A DNA stretch of 64,000 nucleotides, taken from contig CACZKE010000013.1 of the NCBI GenBank assembly GCA_902781705.1, positions 1 to 64,000 on the forward strand, written 5' to 3'. Shown one piece after another: positions 44,262 through 52,396 of the stretch. The DNA comes from an uncultured Bacteroidia bacterium. Lineage in GTDB: Bacteria > Bacteroidota > Bacteroidia > Bacteroidales > UBA932. A program made the position numbers and the translations under genes. The stretch's first letter is position 1. The number at the start of each line of letters is the position of its first letter. The notes under the pieces were generated by a model, which was not told where the DNA came from, did not search any database, and saw only the letters and a program-made list of their open reading frames with translations.

Positions 44262-45755
44262 TTATAACAGGGTTTCGATAAGGCCTCCGAGGATATCACG
44301 GAGGACGCTGGTCTTGACGGCGGCGCCGCCCACCAGGATGGAGAAAACATGGGTGGGATGGCCTTCCGTGTCCAGCACGTAGCCGGAATAGCAGAGGACG
44401 CCGTCCATGGATCCGCTCTTGAAGCGGAGGCGGGCTTTCTGCGCGGCGGGAAGTTTCGGAAGGACGGTGGCCAGCGTACCCTCGCCGGGCTGCGGCAGGC
44501 TCGTGAGGAAGGCGTCGAAGGCCTTGGAACGGGCCATCGACCGGAGATAGGCGGTCATGAAAGCCGGGGAAAGGAGGTTCTTGCGGGAAAGGCCGGAACC
44601 GTCTTCCTGATAGATACCGTCCAGCATTCCCGTGGGAATCCCGGCCTGGGCGAACAGGTCTTCCAGGACTTCGCGCGCGGCGACGCGGCAACTGTCATAG
44701 ACCGCAACCCCGCATGCCTTCTCGCCCATCTGGCGGAAGATCGCCTCCGCATAGAAGTTGTCGCTTTCCACGTTGGTCCGGCGAACGATCCGCGAAAGGA
44801 CCGGAGAAAGGGAAGTACCGATCACCCGGGGACTTCCGGCCTTTTCCATGGGCACGAAATCACTCCCGCGGACATAGCCGTCCCGGTCGATGTCGGCATA
44901 GCCGCCGGAAACGTCCCAGCCGGTGCTCCGGAGGTTCTGCCAGAAATAGTAGGCGCAGGTGAGGGCTCCGTATTTGTTCGCGAAATGCTCCATCTTGGGC
45001 TTGCGGTCCGCAGCGAAAGTACCACGCAGTTCCGAATAAGGGGCCAAGTCCGTGGTGTACAGGTACAGACTGTTGCCGGTCCCCCTGGGGCCGGTCACCG
45101 AACGGTTCGTGAAATGCATCCAGGGCGTGTCGGGATAACGCTGGGCCACTTTCACGGGTTCGCCCTCCAGGGCGGCCGACACGCTGTAGTCGATGGCATT
45201 CTCATAGAAGCTCAGGGCGCTTGTTCCCGCCCCGTAATAAGTCCCGGTGTCATCGTAACCCCAGGTCGTATTCTCCAGATGGCCCTCGTACGCCCGGCCG
45301 TCACCGATGATCCGGCCGTCGATCCGCGATATCCCGGCTTGCTTCAGGAGGGATTTCCACCGCCAGAACAGGGCGTCGGGCTTGACGGCCATGGTATCCA
45401 CCACGCCGATGGTGGGGTCTCCCCCGCCTACGATGTACACATCCCCATGCAGGGTGCCGTCCTCCACGGTGCCGGTATAGCCGATGCCCGTCTCGAAACG
45501 GAAACCGTCACCCAGCGCATGCAGGGCCGTCCCCGTGGTCACGAGTTTCATGTTCGACGCCGATACCATCCGCCGCTGCGCCTCCCTTTGGGCCAGCACG
45601 TTCCCCTTCATATCCTGCACCATCACGCCCACGAGGGCGCTCCTGAGCGGTTCCCGCCCCGCTGCCTGGTCCACTTTCTGCTGGAGTGTTGTCTGCGCCT
45701 GCACCGTCACGCAGGCCATGAGGGCGCATAATGCCCCGATCCATCTGATTCGCAT
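44262..45755 (-). CDS. dacB: D-alanyl-D-alanine carboxypeptidase/endopeptidase (PBP4, family S13)
   Basis: Periplasmic peptidoglycan hydrolase. The 497-residue product has a signal peptide (MRIRWIGALCALMACVTVQA) and the penicillin-binding motifs SASNMK (SxxK), SDN in VESDNFYAE, and KSG in RFKSGSMDG, as in the PBP4 family (KTG more usual). Its ATG lies 4 bases after the -7 box TATCTTTG, implying a leaderless mRNA. The 12 codons upstream in frame cover the promoter and are excluded. Confidence 0.93.
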   Translation of the reverse strand: MRIRWIGALCALMACVTVQAQTTLQQKVDQAAGREPLRSALVGVMVQDMKGNVLAQREAQRRMVSASNMKLVTTGTALHALGDGFRFETGIGYTGTVEDGTLHGDVYIVGGGDPTIGVVDTMAVKPDALFWRWKSLLKQAGISRIDGRIIGDGRAYEGHLENTTWGYDDTGTYYGAGTSALSFYENAIDYSVSAALEGEPVKVAQRYPDTPWMHFTNRSVTGPRGTGNSLYLYTTDLAPYSELRGTFAADRKPKMEHFANKYGALTCAYYFWQNLRSTGWDVSGGYADIDRDGYVRGSDFVPMEKAGSPRVIGTSLSPVLSRIVRRTNVESDNFYAEAIFRQMGEKACGVAVYDSCRVAAREVLEDLFAQAGIPTGMLDGIYQEDGSGLSRKNLLSPAFMTAYLRSMARSKAFDAFLTSLPQPGEGTLATVLPKLPAAQKARLRFKSGSMDGVLCYSGYVLDTEGHPTHVFSILVGGAAVKTSVLRDILGGLIETLL

Positions 45756-45759
45756 ACCG

Positions 45760-45788
45760 CAAAGATACCGATAAAATTCGTACCTTTG
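45760..45788. promoter_or_regulatory. Divergent promoters of dacB and galE
   Basis: Minus strand TATCTTTG at 45767-45760 for dacB, and plus strand TACCTTTG at 45781-45788 for galE, 12 bases apart. The galE ATG is 21 bases past its box; the dacB ATG is 4 bases past its box. Confidence 0.65.
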
Positions 45789-45809
45789 CATAGCTTAAAC
45801 CGAGTGAAA

Positions 45810-46838
45810 ATGAAAAAGACAGTGCTTGTATCCGGCGGGGCGGGCTTCATCGGAAGCCACGTGACCGTGGAACTCATCGAGGCGGGCTACGACGTGGTGG
45901 TCGCCGACAATTTCTCCAACTGCGACCGCACCTGTTTCGAGGGCGTGAAAAAGATCACCGGACGGGAAGACATTCCGCTGGTGGAGATGGACTTCTGCGA
46001 CCGGGAGGCCGTGAAGCGGATCTTTGCCGACTATCCCATCGACGCGGTCATCCATTTCGCCGCCTTCAAGGCCGTGGGCGAGTCCGTGGAGAAGCCCCTG
46101 ATGTACTACCGGAACAACCTGACCAGTTTCCTCAACGTGCTGGAGGCCGCGCAGGAGAAGGGCGGCTGCAACGTGCTGTTCTCCTCTTCCGCCACCGTTT
46201 ACGGAGAACCCGAGGTGGTTCCCGTGACGGAAAAGACCCCGCGCAAGCCCGCCACGTCGCCCTACGGCAACACCAAGACCATGTGCGAAGACATTCTCCG
46301 CGACACGGTGAAAGCCACCGGCGGCACCGTCAAGGGCATCCTCCTCCGCTATTTCAACCCCATTGGCGCACACCCGAGCGCCCTCATCGGCGAACTTCCC
46401 CGCGGGGTTCCCAACAACCTCGTGCCGTACATCACCCAGACGGCCATCGGCAAGCGCGAGTGCCTGTCCATCTTCGGCAACGACTATCCCACCCCGGACG
46501 GCACCTGCCTCCGCGATTACATCGACATCGTAGACCTCGCCAAGGCCCATGTCTTCGCGGTCACCCGCATGATCGAAGGCAAGATGAAGGAGAACTGCGA
46601 GGTCTTCAACATCGGCACCGGCCGTCCTGTCTCCGTGCTGGAACTGGTCACCGCCTTCGAGAAGGTGAACGGCGTTCCCGTCCCGCACAAGTTCGCCCCG
46701 CGCCGTCCCGGCGACGTCACCGCCATCTGGGCCGATCCCACCCTCGCCAACGAAGAGATGGGCTGGAAGGCCACCCGTACCGTCGAGCAGACTCTCGCCG
46801 CCGCCTGGGCCTGGGAAAAGCACCTGGCCGGAAAATAA
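45810..46838 (+). CDS. galE: UDP-glucose 4-epimerase
   Basis: Interconverts UDP-glucose and UDP-galactose for the Leland-free galactose route and for envelope glycans. 342 residues with the NAD motif GGAGFIGSHV, FAAFKAVGES, SSSATVYGEP and the catalytic YGNTK (Tyr-x3-Lys), plus RYFNPIGAHPS and RDYIDIVDLA. Start at ATG 45810; the earlier in-frame ATG falls in the promoter. It stands alone, followed by a hairpin at 46877-46908. Confidence 0.95.
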   Translation: MKKTVLVSGGAGFIGSHVTVELIEAGYDVVVADNFSNCDRTCFEGVKKITGREDIPLVEMDFCDREAVKRIFADYPIDAVIHFAAFKAVGESVEKPLMYYRNNLTSFLNVLEAAQEKGGCNVLFSSSATVYGEPEVVPVTEKTPRKPATSPYGNTKTMCEDILRDTVKATGGTVKGILLRYFNPIGAHPSALIGELPRGVPNNLVPYITQTAIGKRECLSIFGNDYPTPDGTCLRDYIDIVDLAKAHVFAVTRMIEGKMKENCEVFNIGTGRPVSVLELVTAFEKVNGVPVPHKFAPRRPGDVTAIWADPTLANEEMGWKATRTVEQTLAAAWAWEKHLAGK

Positions 46839-46876
46839 CGTCCCGACCAATATACTGATACTCAGTAAATTACCTG

Positions 46877-46908
46877 AAATTCCCTGGTACATTTTCACCA
46901 GGGAATTT
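46877..46908 (+). terminator. Hairpin after galE
   Basis: Perfect 12-bp stem, AAATTCCCTGGT and ACCAGGGAATTT, with an 8-base loop, followed by only a short T stretch. It lies 38 bases after the galE stop and 30 bases before the esterase ATG. It is most likely a terminator, but could shape the 5' end of the esterase mRNA. Confidence 0.55.
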
Positions 46909-46938
46909 TGCATAAACAATTGATAATACGATACTTAA

Positions 46939-47793
46939 ATGAGACGCAAAACCATTCTTGTCTGCATCTTTCTCGCGCTGGGGCTGTGTGCCATGGCGGC
47001 GGAGACAGTGCCGTACACCATGAAGTACAAGGGTGAAACACGGACATACTGGCTGTACGTCCCCGAGGGAGCCGACGCCGCAACGCCGCTCGTGCTGGTG
47101 ATGCACGGGTATGGCGGGAAAGCCGAAGGATATTGCCCGGAAATGCTGGAAGTCGCTGAAAGGGAGGGCTTTGCCGTATGCTATCCGCAGGGCGAGAAGG
47201 ATGCGAAAGGAAAGACCGGCTGGAATGTCGGATATGATGTCCAGCAGGGACTGGAACGGGATGACGTGGGGTTCGTGAAGGCCCTCGTCAGGCACCTGCA
47301 GCGGCGCCACCGCATCGGCCGGGACAACGTCTTCATGTCCGGCATGTCCAACGGCGGGGAGATGACCTACTTCATGGCCTACCGCTACCCGGACCTGTTC
47401 CGAGCGTACGCCACGATTGCCGGACTCACCATGCAGTGGGCCTACAAGGACTGGAAGGCGAAAAAGCCCGTCCCCATCATGGAGGTCCATGGCACCGCTG
47501 ACAAGACCTCCATGTGGGAGGGCGACCCGACCGACACCGGCGGCTGGGGCGCGTATATCGCCGTTCCGCTGGCTGTCGGCTATTGGGCGGCACAGGCCCG
47601 CTGTACGCACGAGGAAACCGTCACGCTGCCGCAGAAGGGCGAACACCCGGTCGTCCTGCACCGCTATCTGGGCGGGGATGACGGCATCGAGGTCCGGCTA
47701 TATGAGGTGCAGGGCGCCAAGCACAGTTGGCACCTCAAAGACATGGATACGTGCGAGGAGATGTGGGGGTTCTTCCGGCAGTATTTGAAGTAG
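46939..47793 (+). CDS. Secreted esterase, PHB depolymerase/feruloyl esterase-like
   Basis: The 284-residue product has a signal peptide (IFLALGLCAMAAE) and an alpha/beta hydrolase fold. The nucleophile Ser is in FMSGMSNGGEM, the Asp in HGTADKTSMW and the His in GAKHSWHL; MHGYGG would form the oxyanion hole. It matches the LpqC/poly(3-hydroxybutyrate) depolymerase-like group, which includes carbohydrate esterases of family CE1. The real substrate is unknown; an acyl or feruloyl group on plant glycans is plausible. Confidence 0.82.
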   Translation: MRRKTILVCIFLALGLCAMAAETVPYTMKYKGETRTYWLYVPEGADAATPLVLVMHGYGGKAEGYCPEMLEVAEREGFAVCYPQGEKDAKGKTGWNVGYDVQQGLERDDVGFVKALVRHLQRRHRIGRDNVFMSGMSNGGEMTYFMAYRYPDLFRAYATIAGLTMQWAYKDWKAKKPVPIMEVHGTADKTSMWEGDPTDTGGWGAYIAVPLAVGYWAAQARCTHEETVTLPQKGEHPVVLHRYLGGDDGIEVRLYEVQGAKHSWHLKDMDTCEEMWGFFRQYLK

Positions 47794-47820
47794 ATTCCTT
47801 CGCTTCGCTCGGAATGACAA
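47792..47820. repeat. Dispersed palindromic repeat at a stop codon
   Basis: AGATTCCTTCGCTTCGCTCG followed by GAATGACAA overlaps the esterase TAG stop and ends at the stop of the LytTR remnant, filling the gap between two convergent genes. Confidence 0.8.
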
Positions 47821-48063
47821 TTATCTGTTTCCAAGTGCTTCGCGCAGGGCGGGGCGGTAGAGGTCGCTGACGGGGAGGGTGACGCCGCCTTCGAGGATGA
47901 CGGAGGTGCGGGTGAATTCCCGGACGAGGGAAAGGTTCACGAGGTAGGAGCGGTGGATGCGCTGGAAGCGGCCGCCTGTTCGCTGAAAGAATCGGCCCGT
48001 TCGCTGAAAAATAAACGTTGCGGCGGGGTTCTTGATAAACCTGCCGATGCATGCATGCCCCAT
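47821..48063 (-). pseudogene. Truncated LytTR DNA-binding domain
   Basis: The last about 50 residues (GRFQRIHRSYLVNLSLVREF to LPVSDLYRPALREAL) are the C-terminal half of a LytTR DNA-binding domain. The usual N-terminal strands of LytTR and the receiver domain are missing. The sequence before Arg-Phe-Gln is a repeat-derived stretch (FQRTGRFFQRTGG). Together with the 21-bp tandem duplication at 47960-48010, this points to a decayed response-regulator gene. Without its first half it should not bind DNA. Confidence 0.7.
47960..48010. repeat. 21-bp tandem repeat, about 2.4 units
   Basis: Units start CGCTGGAA (47960), CGCTGAAA (47981) and CGCTGAAA (48002), spaced exactly 21 bases. They fall at the 5' break of the LytTR remnant and probably arose by slippage. 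Confidence 0.65.
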
Positions 48064-48090
48064 CGTAGTGTAACTAAAACCGAAGAAGTC

Positions 48091-49134
48091 ATGAAACAGC
48101 GCTTACTCCCCCTCCTCGTAGTCCTGTCTGTCCAGGCCTGCGCCAAGGATACGATCGACAACCTCATCCCCGACAACGAAGACCCCGCCTCCACGGTAAC
48201 GACCGCCGATGACTCGGCGGGCAAGGATATTACCACAGACAATGACGATGATGACGTGAACAATGCCACCTTCGAGCGGACGGTGAAAGTAACCTATAGC
48301 GGCAGTTCAGCCAGCGTGGACGGTGCAACCGACGACTTTTCCGTCAGCATCGACGGAGCCGGCGTAACCATTACGAACAACGGATCCGAGGTCGTGATCT
48401 ACGAACTTTCCGGTTCCTCATCCAACGGGTATTTCAAGTTGTACGGCACCCGGAAGCAGGAGATTCTCCTCAGCGGCCTCACCCTTACCAATACCAAGGG
48501 TGCCGCCATCAACAACCAGAGCCACAAGCGCACCTATGTGGTCGTGAAGGGCACGAACACCCTCGCCGACGGCGCCTCCTACACGGAAACGCCTGATGAC
48601 GAGGACGAAAAGGCCGCCTTCTTCTCCGAGGGTCAGTTGGTCTTCAGCGGCGACGGTTCCCTGACCGTGAACGCCACCGGCAAAGCCGGCATCACCTCTG
48701 ACGACTATGTCCGCTTCATGGACGCACCCCGAGTGAAAGTCACCTCCAGCGCCGGACACGGCGTCCGGGGAAAGGAAGCCATCATCGTGAGCGACGGGAC
48801 CATCGACGTGAATGTGTCCGGAACCGGAAAGAAAGGTTTTTCCTCCGATACGCTGGTCTATTTCGGCGGCGGAGTGACCACCATCAAGACCACCGGATCC
48901 GCCGGCGAGGTCGATGGCGAACTGACCGGCGTCGCCGGCATCAAGGCCGACCTGCGCTTCGTCATGGACGACGGCACGCTCACCGTCACCAGCACCGGGA
49001 CGGGTGCCAAGGGTATCAGCGGCGACAACGTGGCCTACTTCAACGGCGGAACCGTGACCGTGACGGCCAGCGGGGCCAATTATGGCAGCAGCTCGTCCGG
49101 CGGCATGGGCGGCGGTCCGGGCTGGGGCTGGTAG
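48091..49134 (+). CDS. Carbohydrate-binding (Cthe_2159-like) surface lipoprotein
   Basis: The 347-residue lipoprotein (LSVQAC lipobox) resembles the Cthe_2159-type carbohydrate-binding family (PF14262), right-handed beta-helix proteins that bind polygalacturonate with calcium. Repeated beta-helix turns run through the protein (VTITNNGSEVVIYELSGSS, ILLSGLTLTNTKGAAINNQS, GSLTVNATGKAGITSDDYVRF, GTIDVNVSGTGKKGFSSDTL, GTLTVTSTGTGAKGISGDN). It ends in a Gly/Ser tail. An acidic Asp/Asn-rich linker follows the anchor. Start at ATG 48091. I saw no clear promoter upstream. It lies just before the VTC/DUF4956 genes, a grouping seen with this family in other phyla. Confidence 0.75.
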   Translation: MKQRLLPLLVVLSVQACAKDTIDNLIPDNEDPASTVTTADDSAGKDITTDNDDDDVNNATFERTVKVTYSGSSASVDGATDDFSVSIDGAGVTITNNGSEVVIYELSGSSSNGYFKLYGTRKQEILLSGLTLTNTKGAAINNQSHKRTYVVVKGTNTLADGASYTETPDDEDEKAAFFSEGQLVFSGDGSLTVNATGKAGITSDDYVRFMDAPRVKVTSSAGHGVRGKEAIIVSDGTIDVNVSGTGKKGFSSDTLVYFGGGVTTIKTTGSAGEVDGELTGVAGIKADLRFVMDDGTLTVTSTGTGAKGISGDNVAYFNGGTVTVTASGANYGSSSSGGMGGGPGWGW

Positions 49135-49150
49135 GATTGGAAATATTGTG

Positions 49151-49158
49151 TATCTTTG
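49151..49158 (+). promoter_or_regulatory. Promoter of the VTC cluster, -7 box
   Basis: TATCTTTG lies 17 bases after the preceding stop and 17 bases before the ATG at 49176. The four overlapping genes 49176-51976 are probably one transcript from here. Confidence 0.6.
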
Positions 49159-49175
49159 CAAGATTTACAATTACC

Positions 49176-49586
49176 ATGAAACGGATACTCACCCTCATCG
49201 CCCTAGCCCTCGTCCTGGCCGTTCCGGCCCTGGGACAGACGGCGACGCCCAAGATCAACAAGAAGAACCTCGTGATCAAGGAGTGGAAGACCGACCCCAA
49301 GAGCGGGGCCAAGAGTCTGGACCATATCACGACCTTCAACGCCGACGGCAAGAAGATCGAGGAGATCGAATACAACGCATACGGCCAGAAATGGCGCAAG
49401 CGCTTCGAATACGGGGCCGACGGAAAGTGCACCAAGGAATACCTGTACAACGAGCGGAACAAGCTGGAGACCGTCCGGAAGTTCGAATACAACGAGTTCG
49501 GGCGGAAGAAGACCCAGTACAACTACGACCCCAAGGGGAAACTCGTCTCCATCAAGGTCTACGAATATCTCACCGAAGATGCCTGA
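49176..49586 (+). CDS. Small secreted protein with YD/RHS-like repeats
   Basis: The 136-residue product has a signal peptide (ILTLIALALVLAVPALG-Q). It then has four short repeats of the form Asn/Tyr-x-x-Gly-Lys followed by aromatic-rich strands (TTFNADGKKIEEIEYN, FEYGADGKCTKEYLYN, FEYNEFGRKKTQYNYD). These resemble single YD/RHS repeats. No enzyme motif is present. Its stop overlaps the start of the VTC gene, so it is part of the cluster. Confidence 0.7.
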   Translation: MKRILTLIALALVLAVPALGQTATPKINKKNLVIKEWKTDPKSGAKSLDHITTFNADGKKIEEIEYNAYGQKWRKRFEYGADGKCTKEYLYNERNKLETVRKFEYNEFGRKKTQYNYDPKGKLVSIKVYEYLTEDA

Positions 49587-50376
49587 GGAAGCGCATATCT
49601 GTTTCGTGGAACCGTTGCAGGCCCTCGCCCCCATCACCCTCGACGAGATGGAATCGGTGAAACTGATGAACCGGGTGGACACGAAATATCTTACGGATGA
49701 GAAGACGCTGCTGGGCGTTCTCCGGGATGCGGCGGAGGCCGGCTACCGGGTCCTTGTCGCCGACGGCGCCCGGATCAGTCCCTACGACTCCGTGTACTTC
49801 GACACCGAAGGCCTCCGGATGTTCTCCGACCACCACAACAAGCGGCTTCGCCGGCAGAAGGTGCGCACCCGCGCCTATGTCAATTCCGGGGACGCCTTCC
49901 TGGAGATCAAGCGGAAGAACAACCGGGGCCGGACGAAGAAAAAGCGGACACAGATTCCGGTCGCCGAACTGCCGGACTTCCGGGGCGACGAAGCGGCCTG
50001 CCGTTACCTCGCCGACCACTCGGACTTCGAAGCGGGACAACTGCTGCCCACGCTCGAGACCCTGTTCAAGCGGATTACGCTGGTGAACCCGGCCCGGACC
50101 GAACGGGTCACCATCGACACCCGGCTGTGTTTCAAGAACTTCCGGACCGGTCTTGAAACGTCCCTCCTCGATGCCGTCATCATCGAGATCAAGCAGGACG
50201 GCCACGCCGCCTCGCAGATGAAGGGCATCCTCCTCGACCACCGGGTGAAACCCGCCCGGATCAGCAAATACTGCATCGCCGTCACCCTCACGGACCCCTC
50301 GGCCAAATCCAACCGGTTCAAGGTGAAGGTGCGCCAGATCGAAAAAACCATCCACCATCAAATCACTGTCGCATGA
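49579..50376 (+). CDS. VTC-domain protein, polyphosphate polymerase family
   Basis: The 265-residue cytosolic protein matches the VTC domain (PF09359), the tunnel-shaped catalytic domain that makes polyphosphate from ATP in yeast Vtc4. Visible are the LMNRVDTKYLT start, DSVYFDT, the basic RRQKVRTRAYVNSG and EIKRKNNRGRTKKKR stretches lining the tunnel, and the metal-binding Glu in VIIEIK. Bacterial members next to DUF4956 are a recurrent pair whose product has not been generally shown. The start and stop both overlap neighbours. Confidence 0.85.
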   Translation: MPEEAHICFVEPLQALAPITLDEMESVKLMNRVDTKYLTDEKTLLGVLRDAAEAGYRVLVADGARISPYDSVYFDTEGLRMFSDHHNKRLRRQKVRTRAYVNSGDAFLEIKRKNNRGRTKKKRTQIPVAELPDFRGDEAACRYLADHSDFEAGQLLPTLETLFKRITLVNPARTERVTIDTRLCFKNFRTGLETSLLDAVIIEIKQDGHAASQMKGILLDHRVKPARISKYCIAVTLTDPSAKSNRFKVKVRQIEKTIHHQITVA

Positions 50377-51140
50377 TCTCAATGCAAGACCTGGACGAGT
50401 TCAACCTCTCCGACGATAATTTCCTGGATGTCCAGACCATCACGGACGCCATGATGACGACTTCCCAGAACCTGACCGAACTTGTCATCCGTTTCTTCCT
50501 GAACCTCCTCGTGTGCTGGGTCATCGTGGGGCTGTTCTACTACCGGAAGAGCCGCCGGCGCGACTACTATTTCACATTCATGGTGTTCTCCACGGCCATG
50601 CTCATGCTCCTGTACATCATGGGCAACGTGGAAGTGGGAGTGGGCCTCACCCTGGGCCTGTTCGCCATTTTCGGGGTGATCCGGTACCGGACGGAGACCG
50701 TGCCCATCCGGGAGATGACCTACCTGTTCGTCATCATCGCCCTGGCGGCGATGAACGGCCTGGCGCCGCTCTATCACGTCGTGGGCGCCACCGGGCCGGA
50801 GCCGCACTATGCGCTGAACTGGGGCGCGCTCCTGGTCACCGTCCTCTCGAACTTCCTGGTCGTGGCCCTGATCTGGGTCCTGGAGAACGAGAAACTCCTC
50901 AGGCACACCTCCACGAAACTCGTGCTGTATGACCGCATCGACCTGATCGTTCCGGAGAAACGGGCCGAACTGATCGCCGACCTGGAGAAGCGCGTGGGCG
51001 TGAAGGTGGACAACCTGGAGGTCGGGCACGTGGACTTTCTCCGCGACGCGGCCTTCATCAAGATCTTCTATACCCTGGACAAGGGACAGACCGGCTCCAT
51101 CGACCAGATTACCCGGGCCAAAGACTTCGTAGAGCAATGA
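50373..51140 (+). CDS. DUF4956 membrane protein
   Basis: 255 residues with three to four membrane segments (about 32-58, 65-85, 88-105, 120-165) and a C-terminal cytosolic alpha/beta domain of about 85 residues (YDRIDLIVPEKRAELIADLEKRVGVKV). The FAIFGVIRYRTETVPIREMTYLF stretch is the DUF4956 hallmark. It overlaps the VTC gene by four bases. By analogy to yeast VTC complexes it may be the membrane partner of the polymerase (inference). Confidence 0.85.
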   Translation: MISMQDLDEFNLSDDNFLDVQTITDAMMTTSQNLTELVIRFFLNLLVCWVIVGLFYYRKSRRRDYYFTFMVFSTAMLMLLYIMGNVEVGVGLTLGLFAIFGVIRYRTETVPIREMTYLFVIIALAAMNGLAPLYHVVGATGPEPHYALNWGALLVTVLSNFLVVALIWVLENEKLLRHTSTKLVLYDRIDLIVPEKRAELIADLEKRVGVKVDNLEVGHVDFLRDAAFIKIFYTLDKGQTGSIDQITRAKDFVEQ

Positions 51141-51976
51141 AAAGGATCCTGATCACCCTCCTGGCGCTGGTTCCCTTTTGCGCCATCGCCCAGACCACTT
51201 ACGACGAAGGGACGTCCTTCGGTGCCCGCGCCACCGTGGAGGCCGATGTGAAAGTGGCGAACGGCCTGCACATCCTGGCCCATGAAGAGGCGCGCTACTA
51301 CTCCAATGGTGAAGACATCATGCGGCTCTATACCGGCATCGGCATGGAGTACAAGGTTCTCCCGTTCCTGAAGGTGGGAGCCGAGTACGAACTGATCAAC
51401 CGGTACAAGTACGACGAGGACCTCCTGGCCAATGCCTGGAGCATCCGGCACCGGGGAAACTTCTTCCTCACCGGCACCTGGAAAACGCCCTGGTGGCAGT
51501 TCGGCGTCAAGGAAACCCTCCGCCTGACGCACCGGCCGGACGATTTCAACGCCTTCCAGGCACCGCGCAACGCCCTGGCCCTCAAGTCCAAGGTCTCGGT
51601 GAAATACCGCGGCTGGGAGAATATCATCCCCCATGCGGCCTTCGAACTGCGGAACACGCTGAATGATGCGGCCTATTCCGGCACCTACAACCCCTCGGCC
51701 GAAAAGAACAAGGACAAGTACACGGACGAGGAGTTCCTGGGCTATACCCACGCCTACGTGAACCGCTACCGCCTCCAGTTGGGCGTGACGGTCAAGTTCA
51801 ACAAGCACCACGAACTGGACTTCTATCTCCTCGGCGACCACTACAAGGACAAGGAGATCGACACGAACCGCGAAGGTTCCTCCAGTTGGGAGAAGAACAG
51901 ACTCGTCCTCAAGTCCATCGACTGGTACACCGGGAACATGATTTCCGCCGGCGTGGGCTACAAATGGTCGTTCTGA
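51137..51976 (+). CDS. DUF2490 outer-membrane beta-barrel protein
   Basis: The 279 residues begin with a signal peptide (LITLLALVPFCAIAQ) and are followed by alternating amphipathic strands (EYELINRYKYDED, LKSKVSVKYRGW, YRLQLGVTVKFNKHHELDFYLL). The protein ends in a Phe-terminated strand (GVGYKWSF), the signal for outer-membrane barrel assembly. DUF2490 proteins have no proven function. As the last gene of the VTC cluster it may be an outer-membrane pore or anchor for the system. Confidence 0.82.
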   Translation: MKRILITLLALVPFCAIAQTTYDEGTSFGARATVEADVKVANGLHILAHEEARYYSNGEDIMRLYTGIGMEYKVLPFLKVGAEYELINRYKYDEDLLANAWSIRHRGNFFLTGTWKTPWWQFGVKETLRLTHRPDDFNAFQAPRNALALKSKVSVKYRGWENIIPHAAFELRNTLNDAAYSGTYNPSAEKNKDKYTDEEFLGYTHAYVNRYRLQLGVTVKFNKHHELDFYLLGDHYKDKEIDTNREGSSSWEKNRLVLKSIDWYTGNMISAGVGYKWSF

Positions 51977-51995
51977 GGAGCGTCCCGCATATAAG

Positions 51996-52032
51996 AAAGG
52001 TGTCCGGAACCAGTGCTCCGGACACCTTTTTT
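51996..52032. terminator. Bidirectional intrinsic terminator
   Basis: AAAGGTGTCCGGA (51996-52008) and TCCGGACACCTTT (52017-52029) form a perfect stem around ACCAGTGC, with T-runs in both directions. It ends the VTC cluster and the convergent 52051 gene. Confidence 0.85.
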
Positions 52033-52050
52033 ATGTCGATGGTGCGGCTC

Positions 52051-52332
52051 TTACTCGCCGAGCCCCTTCTTGACTGCTTCGCTGAGCTTGTCGTAGAGGC
52101 CGTCGGTCTTCTCAAGAAGCTCCTTGCGGATGCCGTCATAGTAGGCGCGCTTGCTGCCCTCGGGCTTGCCCAGCTTGTTGCGGAGCTCGTTGAAAAGGTC
52201 CACGGCACCGTCGATGAGGTCGGCGACCTCGTCGGCATTCTTGCCCGGATGGACGGAGAGGAACAGGGCGCAGTCGTCCACGAACGCACCGATCACATAC
52301 TCGATGTCTTTCTTGATGTCACGAAGATTCAT
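52051..52332 (-). CDS. Small conserved alpha-helical protein
   Basis: The 93-residue soluble protein starts MNLRDIKKDIEYVIGAFVDD and is predicted all-helical with two helical hairpins (ADEVADLIDGAVDLFNELRNKLG; KLSEAVKKGLGE). I recognise it only as a conserved Bacteroidota hypothetical. Its promoter and first seven codons are duplicated 2.8 kb away at 55122-55178, which shows that foreign DNA entered beside it. Confidence 0.75.
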   Translation of the reverse strand: MNLRDIKKDIEYVIGAFVDDCALFLSVHPGKNADEVADLIDGAVDLFNELRNKLGKPEGSKRAYYDGIRKELLEKTDGLYDKLSEAVKKGLGE

Positions 52333-52369
52333 ATACTTTCACTCGTTTAGAATTGTCGATGCAAATATA
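52313..52369. repeat. 57-bp direct repeat, left copy, with promoter
   Basis: It spans the first seven codons, the leader and the -7 box TATATTTG (minus strand 52369-52362) of the 52051 gene. The copy at 55122-55178 is the same length and differs at only about three positions; the two are in the same orientation. Confidence 0.85.
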
Positions 52370-52396
52370 GTGATTTTTCGCAAAACATAGCCTCAA

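Noticed and set aside
46877-46938. A fourth copy of the 108-bp REP-like element after galE
   Set aside because: The hairpin has a different stem (AAATTCCCTGGT) and lacks the CGTCGAATGGAA ends. Only a short flank resembling TTTTGCATAA is shared.
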